DNA from: Tetmemena sp. SeJ-2015
Taxonomy: Eukaryota; Ciliophora; Spirotrichea; Sporadotrichida; Oxytrichidae
Direction: 5' to 3'
Assembly (NCBI GenBank): GCA_027382625.1
Contig: JAJKFJ010022537.1
Span: forward strand, 62,001 to 126,000
Length of the DNA stretch: 64,000 nucleotides
Both the position numbers and the translations under genes were made by a program. Position 1 is the first letter of the stretch; every line of letters starts with the position of its first letter. The notes under the pieces are model-generated. The model searched no databases. It was not told the origin of the DNA and saw only the letters and a list, made by a program, of their open reading frames with translations. Below, one piece after another: positions 46,504-57,971 of the stretch.

Positions 46504-49195
46504 TACCAAGTCTTGCAGAAGACCAGATCACTCTTGAGAATCTTATCCTCGAAAGTAGCTCTGAAACTGCCTTCTGGAGCATTCTCCTTTACCACTTTCT
46601 TAATTTGACCTCTGATACCTGAGACTGTCCTGATCTGTGCTCCTTGGAACTTCGCTACCTCAAGCTTAGAGTTGAACATGCAAAACTTATCACAAAATAT
46701 AAGTAATATTCTGAGATGCCTTTAACGAAAGCAGTATTCTTATGCACTTTGAAGGGCTCTCCAATAAGCTTTAGCTTCTTCATTACCTTGAATTAAGTAT
46801 TCATTTCAACTACAACTCCTGTAGTGCAAATTCTAAAGTGAGCCACATCTGCTCCACTCTCATCCTGTAGTTTCTAGACTCCTACGAAAGTAGTTCCCAC
46901 AGCATAAGTTGGTCCATAGAATATGGCATAGCAATAACCAAACTTAGGAGTGTATTTTACTAAACGCATTCTTAAATAATACAAAAAAATTATTTACTTT
47001 AACTTAATTCTTTGTCCTTCATCTTCCATGCAGTAAGTTGGAACAGTTTAGAATTTTCTCCATCCCATTGAGAGAATAAGTGGGTCCTAATTTTTCATGA
47101 TGTGAGGGTACCATCTGTGCTTCTTAATTTTGACTCTAATATATGCATAGCTCACTTCTTGTGACCTTAGAGAGCAGAGCACAACTGGATACTCTGGAAT
47201 AAGTGCTCTTGAGAAATTCTTCTGCACTTAGAGTTCAATTCGCACGAAGGTTCCCATTTTGTAGTGACCATGCGACTCCCCTAAGAATAGAGAAACCTGC
47301 TTTGCCCTCTCTTCCTTCTTTTTCTTTTCCTCCTCTTGTTGCTGAGCCACTGCCATGTCCTTGTGAGATTTCTTCTTCTTCTTTTTTCCATCACCTTCAT
47401 CATCATCTCCATCGTCATCTCCATCCTCGTCACTCTCTTCAGACTCCTCAACTTTACCCTTCTTGATCTGCTTTTTGAACTTCTTGGCTTCCTTCTTCTC
47501 TTCTTCGTCACTGTCGCTCATGTTGAGCAGGTTCTTCATTATCTGATCCTAGCTCTGCCCAGTAACAAACTTGCACTTAAGGAGTTTCTTGACATCAGGC
47601 ACTTGGTATCTCCTCAGTTTCTCCATGGACACTTCAAATCTATTGGTATCAATCACATACTCAGAGTCCTCAGCTGCTGTTGAAGCGTAAGCACCTTCCT
47701 CCTCATCTTTATTGATCTGATTGTAAATTAGGTCCCTGAGGTTATCCACTTCTTTCTCCCTGAACAAGCTCTGTCTATCCTTGTTACGTTGCTAATCGAA
47801 CTTGTTGAGCATCATATCCTATTCCTGCACTTTGAGCTTCTCAGCCTCTTTCTTAGGCTTCCAGCTCTCATCGTTCTTATCTTCTTTGATAGCTACTCCT
47901 GACAGAAGCATGGGTGCCTCGATGTCATTGTCATTCATAGTGTGATCCATCTCCTGCAACTTCCACACCATCTGCTGACCCTCGTTGCCTTGTTGCTTAT
48001 TCCCACCAGCCAGTAATACTCCATCCTCATCTACCATCAGATTTCCATCCTTATCCACTCCCTCATTGTTGAGCTTGGTATATACAACGTACTTATCGGG
48101 AATGGTGATATAGCCTCCGCTTCCACTGCCTGTAGCTTTTTCAAAGTTCATTGAAGCCAATATTACTGAAAGGAGCGTAGAGCACTCTCTCCTTATCCTT
48201 CAGATTACGCTTCTTTGCTTTCTTAGACTGGCCAAGCTTCTCATCCATAAGCTCGAGCTGCTAATGAATATATAAGAAGAGTGTTCACTCTATGCTGCTT
48301 TTGCTTGACAGTCTTCTTGATTTCAATAGGGCAAGGATCGTCCACTCTCTGAATACTCTTGATATCGTAGTCTCCCAATCCATTCACATGAATACGCTAG
48401 TGCTTGTCTAGGTATGTTCCTCTCACATACCCGAAGAAAGAAACTTAGTTACAAATTAATCATGCCTACTCATTTATTGAAACTGTATTGAAATCAGCAT
48501 CATTGGTTTGCTCAATCACATCAAATCGATCTGCGACAACATATGAGTGTTGAGACCTCCAGTTAAGTGGCTTTATCTTCTGGATTGAAATAAATCTACC
48601 CAGGTTGTGAATCTCAGTCTGGGGATAGTGGCCATCTGACTACAGACCTGACAAGTAGAACAACTTAGCCCCATCATACACTTCCTTCCAAAACCTTAAC
48701 TGAATATATATGCTGAGATATGAGGAAATTATCAAACCTCTTCTTCATCTTCTTTTTGGTTTTCCTAAGCTGCTTATTTAGCTTATAGTAGTCTAAGTGA
48801 GTCAAAATTCCCATCACATTGGGCATACCATGGTTGTGCAACAGACACAAGAATTCGAAAGTTTCCATCTCAAATCCGATAGATGCATCAATCAAGAGCA
48901 GCGCCAAGTCTGCAATTTTAGCGAGATCAATCATAGCTTGCATGTCTGTGGGACACTCGTAAAAGGTGATCCTCTAGTTCTTGTTAGTTCTGAGTGTGAT
49001 GGTTCCCTTTACATCGTTCACCTTCTAGCGAGTGAAATTGTGCACTAGGGATTTGATGAGAGTGGTCTTTCCACTTTCCTTGGAGCCTTGCACCACAATC
49101 ACAAAGGGTGGGGCCAAGTCATCCTCTTGTCCTTCTTGGGCAGTCTCTATTCTAAAGGGCTGGAGTCTGGTTTGTTGTTCAGCGTCCTCTTCCAT
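46504..49195 (-). CDS. BMS1: BMS1 ribosome-biogenesis GTPase, N-terminal and central part
   Basis: BMS1 is the U3-associated GTPase needed for 40S subunit maturation in the nucleolus. It starts [21 protein letters not shown]-loop in [60 protein letters not shown]; and [20 protein letters not shown] (THLD as the guanine-specificity motif). A long acidic/basic middle follows, then [72 protein letters not shown] and [16 protein letters not shown], stopping at the 2.2-kb insert. The rest is at 43671-44312. Four IESs are listed. Confidence 0.94.
46682..46719. other. IES in BMS1, pointer ATGC (GCAT coding)
   Basis: The repeat lies at 46678-46681 and 46716-46719. Removal joins NTAFVKG to [11 protein letters not shown]. 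Confidence 0.92.
48263..48299. other. IES in BMS1, pointer GCTGCT (AGCAGC coding)
   Basis: The repeat lies at 48257-48262 and 48294-48299. Removal joins KKTVKQKQ to LELMDEKLG. Confidence 0.9.
48445..48483. other. IES in BMS1, pointer GAAAC (GTTTC coding)
   Basis: The repeat lies at 48440-48444 and 48479-48483. Removal joins DADFNTVS to [10 protein letters not shown]. Confidence 0.92.
48697..48739. other. IES in BMS1, pointer AAACCT (AGGTTT coding)
   Basis: The repeat lies at 48691-48696 and 48734-48739. Removal joins KKKMKKRF to [15 protein letters not shown]. Confidence 0.93.
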
Positions 49196-49483
49196 TGTGT
49201 AGTAATTATTAAACTTAACTTAATTCCATCTCGCACTTTACTATGCTATATTTGATAGCTGTCAGATAAAGTTATGTGTCTAGCAATCATTAAAGAAATC
49301 ATCCATAAATTTAAAATAGATTTTACAAGATGTAAATTTGAAGCATTTTACTTTTATGCAATTCAGAAGTCTTTATTGAAATTAGAAATATTAGAAACAA
49401 TAGCGTCTGAGTCTCTTCGTGACTGGTTTTTGTTATTCGTTGTGTTGCTGTTATAGTTTAAAAGAATCGGCCTTTGATGTGGC

Positions 49484-52400
49484 TCAAATTATAAACCAAT
49501 AAACCTATTTTAAATGTAGAAAATATAAACCAATTTCTACAATAATTGCCAATCTGAGAGTCTCTATTACTGAAAACCTGCACTTGGTTGTCAAGGGGCC
49601 CTGAGAAAGTCTAATGGTTATTCTCAAATATTTAACTGTCTGCCTTAGACTTAGTGAGACAACAAAATATAAATAGAGACTGTTAGTCTTCTTACTAGAG
49701 AAATAGTTTCCTTGATAGGGACTTCGCTCTATGCACTGCTCCTTCTATAGCATATCTTCAACATACCTCAGTTCCTCTTGGAGCATGTTATCCTGTGGAT
49801 TTAGTCTGCAAGCAACCTCTAGATCTGCTTTGGCCTCTGCATAGTTCCTGATTTGCATGTAAGTGTTCGCTCTCTTCTAATAGGCTCGCTCGTTAAGTTA
49901 GTCTATCTCAATGCACTGAGAGCAGAAGTTGACCACATACTCGTACTGATGAGTAATTTCACAACAGCAAGCCATGCTCATCAAGAGAACAGTCACCATA
50001 TCTCTTATCTAAGGGTAGGTCTCAGTGTCCAAATCAGCCAAGTAGTCTAAGGCTTGCTAATAGAGGGAGAGTGCTAACTCAAAATCCCTTTCGTTTTAGA
50101 AATAGGAGTCTCCTTGGTCTTTCGCAGCTTGAGCTTATTGCAAGCATTGATCCATGTAAATCTGGTGAGAGAGGTACATCTAATCAGAAAATGCTTAACC
50201 CATCTAGCCACCATTATTTTAGAAGCCCAAATAATCTGAGCCTGGATGAGCAGGAGACCCCAGCCTATTGAACTGCGAGTGATTGGAATTCCCATCTTGC
50301 TTGTTTTTTGGAGAGTTCTAATGCTGACTTTACCTAGATGCCATTCTGTTCAAATCACAAGAGAGAGATATATCTATTGAGTTTAAAATCAGTTTGGTTA
50401 TTAGCTCCTGCGATTCCTGGTACCATCAGCATTTCATAGTCTTGTCTATAATCTTCAAAAATGGGCACTATCTGCTCATTTTCAATTGGCTTCTCACTCT
50501 TCTCATCGTCATAATTTACTATGTCTCCAAATAGTGCTTGTAAAGGCTTGAACCACATTCTCAGTAGCGACCCTAGCTTCGTGAAGCGATTAACGTATGC
50601 TGGATAGTAGTACTGCTCTTAGTCTACTATGTGATTTATAAAACGCTCAGTGAAGCTATTGCAGTTATTGCTAAAGGGATCGTAGTCTTTGCCAAACCAG
50701 AAATCTCCAAACTTTCTCACAATTTCATCTATTTCATCTTCGTTATAGAAAGTTACTCCACTGGGAGTTTCTCCTTCAAAGTCAAACCAGCACTGTTTCC
50801 TGATTCAACACAGACTATTCCAGAAATTTCATAATCATGGCCTCCATAAGAAAACTCATGGCCATAGATTTCCACTGAGGAGTGGTAAAAGCCGAAGCCT
50901 AAGAACTCCGATACTTTGTTAAAAGAGGAGATATTGTAGATGTTGAGATAGACTACCTCTGGCTTTCTTTCCTCCATGAGTTTCTTCATATTTATCTCGA
51001 AGAGAGGGGTGAATTCTTTGAATACTGGACATGGAGGAGGCTTAGGTGGAGACACAAGGGGAGGCAAGATGTTTTTCCTATTTCGAGCTTATTGCTTGGA
51101 CGCTGTTGGGTTGAGACTTGCTATCATGCCATTTGTTTATTAGTAAGGGTCTTTAATTTAGATTATGCTTTACATGACATTTTCAGATGAGAAGGGTCTT
51201 ATCTAGCTCTGAGAGTATTATGGAACCTGCAAATGATCTCCTTATTATAATAAAGATATTGTAAATAAAAAATGCATGCTTTCCTTTGTGAATGGGACTA
51301 GGTACATTATAATTAGAGGTATCCATTCCCTTGAAACTTTTTGGCTGTTTCTGAAGCTGAATTTAGGTTATTCCTGCCGGCTGCTCACTTCCTTATGACA
51401 TCAATCTATTCCTAAATGCCCCGAGCTTATTCATCTAGTTATGGGACTAGGCTCTGCTAGCTCGAGAAAGCGAATCATCGTTGTTATTGTTGTGGTTCAT
51501 CACTCCCCTTTGAAATAAATTCCTTGGGAGTGTGCCTCTCTTCTAAAACCTCTTAGAGGCAGCACTCTCAGCATTTCTATTCAAGGGGTAGTTGCTAAGT
51601 GAGGATGGACCTCCTCTTACTCCTTAGACTAACTTTTGGTTCCTCACATTTATCTCAGTCATAAAAAGAAATCAATTATATACTAATACTACTTTTATCT
51701 GTGTGTTCTTCTGATCCTAGTTTTATGAATTGACTTGGAGTAGTTAGATAGGCACTGTGGCCGCAGAGTCTCTGCTTCTCAGTTAGTTCCTTCTGTTTTC
51801 AAAACTCTTTATCATATGCTCTGGAGTCCATACAAGTTCTAAATGTAGAAATAACTTGTATTATACAACTAGATGTTATCCTTGAGCTTATAAAAGCGAT
51901 CTTGAGTTCTTCCAGGCTAAACGGCTCGAATGACGTCTGTGCCAGGCTAACTTTGTGCTCTGTTTAAGTTCATATTTTATATACCAAACTGCGCACCACC
52001 ACCTATTTAACCGTCAGCTCTGCTTCTAGAATTGCTCTTGCTATTTAATCCTTGAAATCCATAGCCACCGGCAGTTCTTTGGCCATAGTTATGTAAACTC
52101 TAAGCACCTAAGCCTTATTTAACCTCATTTATCCCAAGACCAGTTTGCTTCATACTAAAGGCGGTAGCAGACATCATATTGTGGTTAAATTTCCCCCCAT
52201 TGACTCCTCCTCTACTTTGATTATCATGATGGTAGAAAAGCCCATAGTTATTATCTTAGTGACTCATTTGGTCACTGAATACCTCATGCTGATTTTAATT
52301 TGCCTGATAATGAGAGTAGGCTGGATTTTTAGACTTAGCAAATCCTCCTATCTGGTTATAAAGCTGACTGTTATTACTGTTAAAGTCCTGTTCAAATTGA

Positions 52401-54127
52401 CTACCTCTCTACCCTCTTCCGATATTATTCGACCCCAATTTGTAGTTATTGATGAGGTCTGAGACTTTCCTGTACTTGTTCGAGTTATAGTTGTTTTAGA
52501 AAGGGTGCTGTGCGGCCTCTTTGTTGAATATTTGATCTGTCCTGAAGCAACTCCTCCTGTACTCGAGAGTATTCATTATCAGGAAGCTAAGCAGTAGCCC
52601 CACTTGTGATAACTTCTTGAAGTTTTTACTTAGTTTGAGAGCTTTACTTCTTAAGATCTGGGGAATCGCCAAAATTCTCAGTCTAAGGATCTCTGTTTTG
52701 CTAATTAGGATTAATTAAAAATAATAAATTGTAAAGCACTTTAAAAGGATTCTTAGTGTTTCCTTCGTTTTGTGGACCGAGATGTAAGTTGTAGTTAACA
52801 TAGGTGTCGTTATTGATGTTTATAGTTAAGTTCTAAGGATCAAAGCAAGCAAATATCTTTATGTAGAAAAGAGAGTTTAAAAGGAGGGAAGTTATTCATG
52901 AGGGCGGTGCTCTTGAGCTAGTTAGGTTACCTCAAGCTGAATTAGGCAGATTCCATGCCGTTTGGCCTAGTTTGAATATTGTTGTAAATTTGGAAACTAG
53001 GGAGAATCTCGTTAACTATTTGTGAGTTATACTATTCATTTATGGCCTTTCTTGAATTAGAGTCTTGTTGCTAAAATATACAACTCTTATTAAACAATAG
53101 AATGCCTGATGTACTTCCTGTAAGAGAAAGGGCTCTCGTTGACCATCTTATTATACTGCTCTATAGTTTCTCCATCATTCTCAAAGGGAGTTGACTCCAG
53201 TCTCTCCCTCTTCTTTTGATTCCCAGTTTACTGGTTAGTGTTCTAGCTTTGGGGATTATTGCTAGCTGCTTCCACTTCTATCACTTACGGTTGACTCTCA
53301 TTGACTATAATATTCTTAAGGTACTCCGTTTCAATTTCAGCATCCCTCGTCCTCTGCGACTCTTTCGCAGCCATCCTCTCCTGCTCACTTATCTCCTCTT
53401 GTATCCTCAGTGTTGCTATCTAGTCCTCGTTATCCTATGCCAAAGTTTTCTTCTCCAAAGTCTTTTGAAGATCTTAAGTTGCTGCTAAGTCACTCATACG
53501 TTGCTGGACCTATTCCCTCTGAACCTTTTGCACATAGTAACCGTCTTCGATTTTATAGCTGGCCGATTGAAGGGGAGGCCCTGCCTGACCCATGAACCCA
53601 AGTGCTTGCATGTTAAGGAGGTTGAACTCTTTGCTGAAGTTGTTGTTCCTCAGATTTTCAATGTCATTGCTCTCTCCTCTTGACCTGCCTGCTTTATTAC
53701 CAGCTCCGATCACTCCCCTGTTACCAGAGCCATCTCTTCCACTGGTCAGATCTGCTCCATATCCCAGACCTCCGAAAGGAGTACCAGCCTGGTTACTAGG
53801 TCCATAGCTGATGGCCATACTTACACTCTCACTCATGCTCCCTTGAACATTGGAGTCATCTACATGTTGACCCTCAGTCGTCACTTGATGATAGTTTTGG
53901 GCTCTGGAGTGGATTCCATAGCCAACTTCTTAAGGAGAGAGAATCTCTATTTTGTGGCGAGATTCTTATTCCTCATTCGCCTACTGCTTAGGGAGCAGCT
54001 GGAAGAAGTCAGCATTTTGCTAGCGGACACTAGGAGTTAGAATATCATCCCACTCATCTCCATGGGCGTTTAAAATATCCTCCTCGAGGGAGAAGCGCAT
54101 CCGTGAGTTTGGACTTTAACCTTGCAT
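49484..54127 (-). CDS. Large protein: Q/N-rich coiled coil, PPPDE peptidase, TPR
   Basis: Three blocks look like separate genes until IESs are removed. (1) 54127-51672 starts MQGQSPNSRMRFSLEEDILN and is Q/N/G/S-rich with coiled coil (KKTLAQDNEDQIATLRIQEE). (2) 51662-50355 holds a PPPDE (DeSI-like) thiol peptidase domain: VVYLNIYNISSFNKVSEFLG, GFYHSSVEIYGHEFSYGG (catalytic His) and YDPFSNNCNSFTERFI (catalytic Cys). (3) 50344-49484 holds TPR repeats (DQGDSYFQNERDFELALSLY, NERAYQKRANTYMQIRNYAE). IESs at 51656-51700 and 50357-50390 remove the intervening stops and join the blocks in frame. PPPDE enzymes are deSUMOylating or deubiquitinating. The 3' end is uncertain, and it may also continue upstream into the gene at 54173-55884. 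Confidence 0.72.
50357..50390. other. IES joining PPPDE and TPR blocks, pointer AAATC (GATTT coding)
   Basis: The repeat lies at 50352-50356 and 50386-50390. Removal joins GANNQTD to LNRMASRQSQHQN in frame and eliminates a TGA. Confidence 0.78.
51656..51700. other. IES joining coiled-coil and PPPDE blocks, pointer TTTATCT (AGATAAA coding)
   Basis: The repeat lies at 51649-51655 and 51694-51700. Removal joins DQKNTQI to NVRNQKLVQG in frame and eliminates a TGA. Confidence 0.78.
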
Positions 54128-54172
54128 TTTGAAAAAGTATATATTTAGAAGATTACTATTTTTCGAAAGTGT

Positions 54173-55884
54173 TCAATTTATAATCTTGAAGGGAGGGTTA
54201 TAAAATGTTCTATTAGAAGTTGCAATAAATATTCTGTAAATCTTCAAACTCTGTAAGAGCTACTGAGAACATCGAATTCGGGGCTTCTCTTTAGGAGGTG
54301 CGATGAGCTTGAGGATTATTTAAATGAGAGATTTATTCATAAGCAACTGGAAAGTTCATCTTTCCTGATTTATCATATAATTCTAGAATTATTTTGACAA
54401 ATGAATGATTCAGTATCGCTCTTCATCTTGGCAAGGTAGTCCAAATACTTTTGGCCTTAGTCCGTTGATGGTGTGAAATCGAGACCCCTTGTCATTCCTG
54501 GTTTAGTATCTAGTGGCTTTTAAATGTGATAGTTAGGTTTTCCAAACTTAGTGTGCAAATAAATGTTCTGTGGGTCATTCATACATTTCAATTCTACAAA
54601 CTTTAAATGATTCTACTCACTTTTAGGATTGAAGCAGTCTCTGTACTCAGTGGCTACTGTGTAGCTATCATAGATAGTCTTTCTACTGGGGAGTAGGCCA
54701 TTCGAGTTTATGGCAAAGTTATGAGAACTTGAAAGCAGAGCCTGAGACCCACTCTTTGCAAGGATGTCGCTCTTCGTGGGTGAGAAAGAGTTGTGGAGGG
54801 AAGAAGTCTGGCTCCCAGAAAAAGTCTACTAGGGTTGGGGACTCCTTGGATTCTCCTGAAAATTTACATGCTTCCTAATAGAAGCAGGCTTCTCACCAGT
54901 TTAGTGAACTGAGTTATAATCCAACTGAGGCAAGGTCTTTTAAAGTCTGTGCGATTGAGCCATCATAGCTGGGTCGATTTAGGGACTATTTTCCAAGCTC
55001 ATCTAGGGCTATTGGATGTACTGTGCTCCATCGATTATATGAAAAGATAAACCTATTCATTCAGATTAAAAATGTGATTATCTCTTGGAGGAGGGTTGCT
55101 GATTGAGATAGCGATAAGAGTGCGAATTGACATCTCTAGTTTGTTGTTATGGTTGGATTTTGATATAGTTCCTTGACGAGGTTGGCGCTGCTCCGAAGTT
55201 AATGACAAATGAAAAATAAACTCTTCATCAAGTTTTAGCTTTCTCCAGCAGGGGGTGGAAGCATCATGCTTTAGCTCTTGGACATAGTCCTATCGAATCT
55301 ATCATTCAAGTCCTAGTCATCTAATTCTGAGGCTGTCTATATAATTAAACCATCTCAATGTTTTTTTGAAGTGCCTGTTATTTTGGAGTTGCAGACTTTG
55401 GTGGGGCAGAATGACTAGTGATCCCGATTTTAAGTAGCTGAAGGAACTTGATATCCATTCTGGAATTGCGTGGTATATTCGCCCTGAACTCCTCCTAGAG
55501 AAGAGTTTCCCATCGAAGCAAGTCTGCTCTTCTTCTCTGCCGGATGAACTCCTGTGTACTAAAGCATGGGTAAGTATTTTAAACTTGAAAATATGAACTT
55601 AATCTCTCTCATCTCAACTTTAAATAGAACTTACCCCCATTAGCTTTCTTGGCTGAGCACCATCTATATCCTTCACATTCAAATAGTCGTACTCGCTAGT
55701 GATTCCCATTCTGGGATTAGGCACAGCTCCATCTATGTCCTACACAAAATTATTCTAAAAATCACCTTTAACTTACTTTGATATAGAGTGGGTCGTGTTT
55801 CTAATAGATGTCGTAGAAGTTATACTAATCGTACCACCCATACTTCTCCTTGTTCGGCAGATAGCGCTTCGTGTTCTGAATCAT
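54173..55884 (-). CDS. Protein with repeated DIDGA motifs, function unknown
   Basis: It starts MIQNTKRYLPNKEKYGWYDQ. Two short repeats (LYIKDIDGAVPNPRMG and LNVKDIDGAQPRKLMG) flank a GTAAGTT..GTGTAG intron. A second intron follows the LMG block. Then comes an S/Q/N/P-rich region (IRKHVNFQENPRSPQPQQTF, SLHNSFSPTKSDILAKSG) and a short conserved-looking C-terminus (LDTKPGMTRGLDFTP, QKYLDYLAKMKSD). An IES at 54328-54404 extends the frame (IILKLIAPPKEKPRIRC) to a TGA at 54173. A further TTGAA-flanked AT-rich stretch (54134-54190) would fuse it in frame to the next gene. I do not recognise the family. Confidence 0.6.
54328..54404. other. IES, pointer AAATGA (TCATTT coding)
   Basis: The repeat lies at 54322-54327 and 54399-54404. 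Removal joins KSDTESFI to QIILKLIAPPKEK and avoids a TGA. Confidence 0.65.
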
Positions 55885-56015
55885 TTTAAGCTTGAGTTTA
55901 GATTAATTTATTCTTGCTAAATTAAAACCAGAAATTAGAATAGCTGAAGTTAGAATAAGCAACATTAAATAAGAGATCTTCCTTTATTGATAAGTGGTGG
56001 ATTTGCAAAGATATT

Positions 56016-57779
56016 TCAAAGCCAGAATCTTTTTGGTGAGTAGGGGGACACATCATCGAGACTGGAGACCTTAGAGTCGCATATCTATTCAGAGATGATC
56101 TTACTTGTGGCCAGACCAAGGGTGGTGCCTCTTCCAGCATGACCAGCGTTGAGGAAGACATTGGGATAGAGTCTAAGTTTTCCAATAATGGGCTTGTCAT
56201 CGGGAGGGACTGGTCTAAGACAAGTGTTGAGGTTAGTGTACTAGTGAAGCTCTGACTTGTCCAATAAATCCACAACTGCGTTTTTCAAGAAGCGAACTCT
56301 TCTTGGATCGAATGACTTATCTTGACCAGCGATGTCTCCAAATCCAGCCACTCTCCAATACCCAGGCTCCAAATAGGTAACAACAAACTCAGGTGACTTG
56401 AAAACAAACTGCCACTTGTGATTGCCCACATCTGTGGGGATGTCCATGGTGTAGCCCTTGACAGGTACCACTGGCACAGTCAGTCCAAAATTCTTATACA
56501 CAAACCTGGCTACGAAAGAGCCCTAGCAAAGTACCACAGCATCACAATCAATAATTTGATTCTGGCCTCTGAGTTTAACCCCAGTGACAAGATTCTGATT
56601 CTTCTCATCAAAGACGAAGTTCTCAACCTCAGTATTGTAGAAGACCTTCACATTCTCAGCTTTGGTGAGTAGATACTGATTGATTTACTGGCAGAAGGTT
56701 TGCGTGTTGAGAGTGTAGTTGGGATGGATGATTCCCATGTCGAATCGCTGGAGAGAAGTGTACTTCGGGAAGTGCTTGAGACAATGATCTTGGAGAGCTT
56801 ACTTGCCAAAGACTAACTCTCTTCCTTCAGTACCAGGAGGCAGGATTGGTAACTTCTTCACATACTCATCAAAGGCCTTTTGCTTGTCGATGCCGTCAAG
56901 TGATACCAAGGTCATACTCTTTGCATCGCTCTCATAGTTCACACTCTCATGTGTGATGCCAGTATGGACGAACAGCTTGTTAATCAAACATAAGGCTCAA
57001 TGTAAATGCAAACACTTCTTATAAATGAAGAATGAGCAGTTCTTAGAGGTCAAGTAGTTTCATGTTCTCAGCTGTGACTTTAGTCATGTTGCTTTATTTG
57101 AGCCAGTAGTAAGTGAATTTCATGAATCCGGGCTCTTTGAGGGCTTTTGTGGGATAGATGGACTGAGATGTGTCTGATCTCCAGAGACCAGGCAGTACAC
57201 TCGAGATGGGACGGTAAGTCCAGGGGTGAGCGTTGATGCGCATCATCATACATGCGTTCTAGATTGAACATTCTTCAAAATTAATAAGGCTAATCAGTCA
57301 AATGAAATAGTGCTTTCTTATGCAGGCTTTTCTGCTTTCTCAATCAAGAAGACTTGGTTATCCTTGTACTGCGAGAGATAGTAGGCAGTTGCCAGTCCCA
57401 CTATGCCTGCTCCCACTACCACTATCTTCTTGTTCTCCTTGTTGTGCAACTCAGGGTCTTAAGGAGTTTATCTGATTACATTATTCATCAAATAGCTTTA
57501 AATAGTAAATTAATTATATACTTTTTAATCTTACTGATGATAAAATATTCTTAATGAAATTATATAAAAATCCATATTCTTAAAAGTTATTTGAATAAAG
57601 TGATCTATGTATAATTCATATCTGTTACATAACTAGCTACTTGATTTTTTTATAACTTTTTAATATTTCAATTAACAGTGAATGAATAAAATGGGAGTGA
57701 TATTGTAAAAGGACCTGGCTGCTAAATAGCCAGTGTAGACTACTCCTCCCCTGAATGAAAGCTTGATTACCTTTTTCAT
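56016..57779 (-). CDS. FAD-dependent D-amino-acid dehydrogenase/oxidase-like
   Basis: DAO/DadA family flavoprotein that oxidises amine or D-amino-acid substrates. A possible targeting N-terminus (MKKVIKLSFRGGVVYTG) is followed by the Rossmann FAD loop in KKIVVVGAGIVGLATAYYLS and an adenine-binding acidic end (VFLIEKAEKPA). Further matches are RINAHPWTYRPISSVLPG, VENFVFDEKNQNLVTGVKLR, IDCDAVVLCQGSFVA, VPVVPVKGYTMDIP and the C-terminal CLRPVPPDDKPIIGKL, NVFLNAGHAGRGTTLGLATS, ending SPKRFWL. The N-terminal peptide is joined to the FAD domain by removing IES 57486-57704. Another insert lies near 56960-57050. Confidence 0.85.
57486..57704. other. IES (219 bp), pointer TATT (AATA coding)
   Basis: The repeat lies at 57482-57485 and 57701-57704. 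Removal joins AARSFYN to NVIRQTPQDPEL in frame. The insert is very AT-rich. Confidence 0.65.
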
Positions 57780-57971
57780 TGCACTAATAATAATTACTAT
57801 TATAATGATAGTGCTGATATAATAGTTGAAGTCCCTTCAAACTATGAGTGAACAAGATAATATTTTAGATTTACAGATAAGCATCTTATCTTAACCTCTC
57901 TCTCATTTTCTACTTCAATGTGACAAAGTGTTCGAGAAATTAAGAAATACATAAACCTTGTTAACATTTCT

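Larger units (their letters stand above)
44313..46505. other. Gene-bearing insert (2.2 kb) within BMS1, pointer TA
   Basis: BMS1 is collinear on either side. The minimal shared junction is TA at 44311-44312 and 46504-46505, giving TGG-TAT-CAG (W-Y-Q) as the family requires. The insert holds the complete gene at 44508-46109 plus about 400 bp of AT-rich flank on the BMS1 5' side (46110-46505) and about 195 bp on the other side. Confidence 0.8.

Noticed and set aside
47336..47683. Plus-strand ORF opposite BMS1
   Set aside because: It is antisense to the acidic/basic linker of BMS1 and has no independent support.
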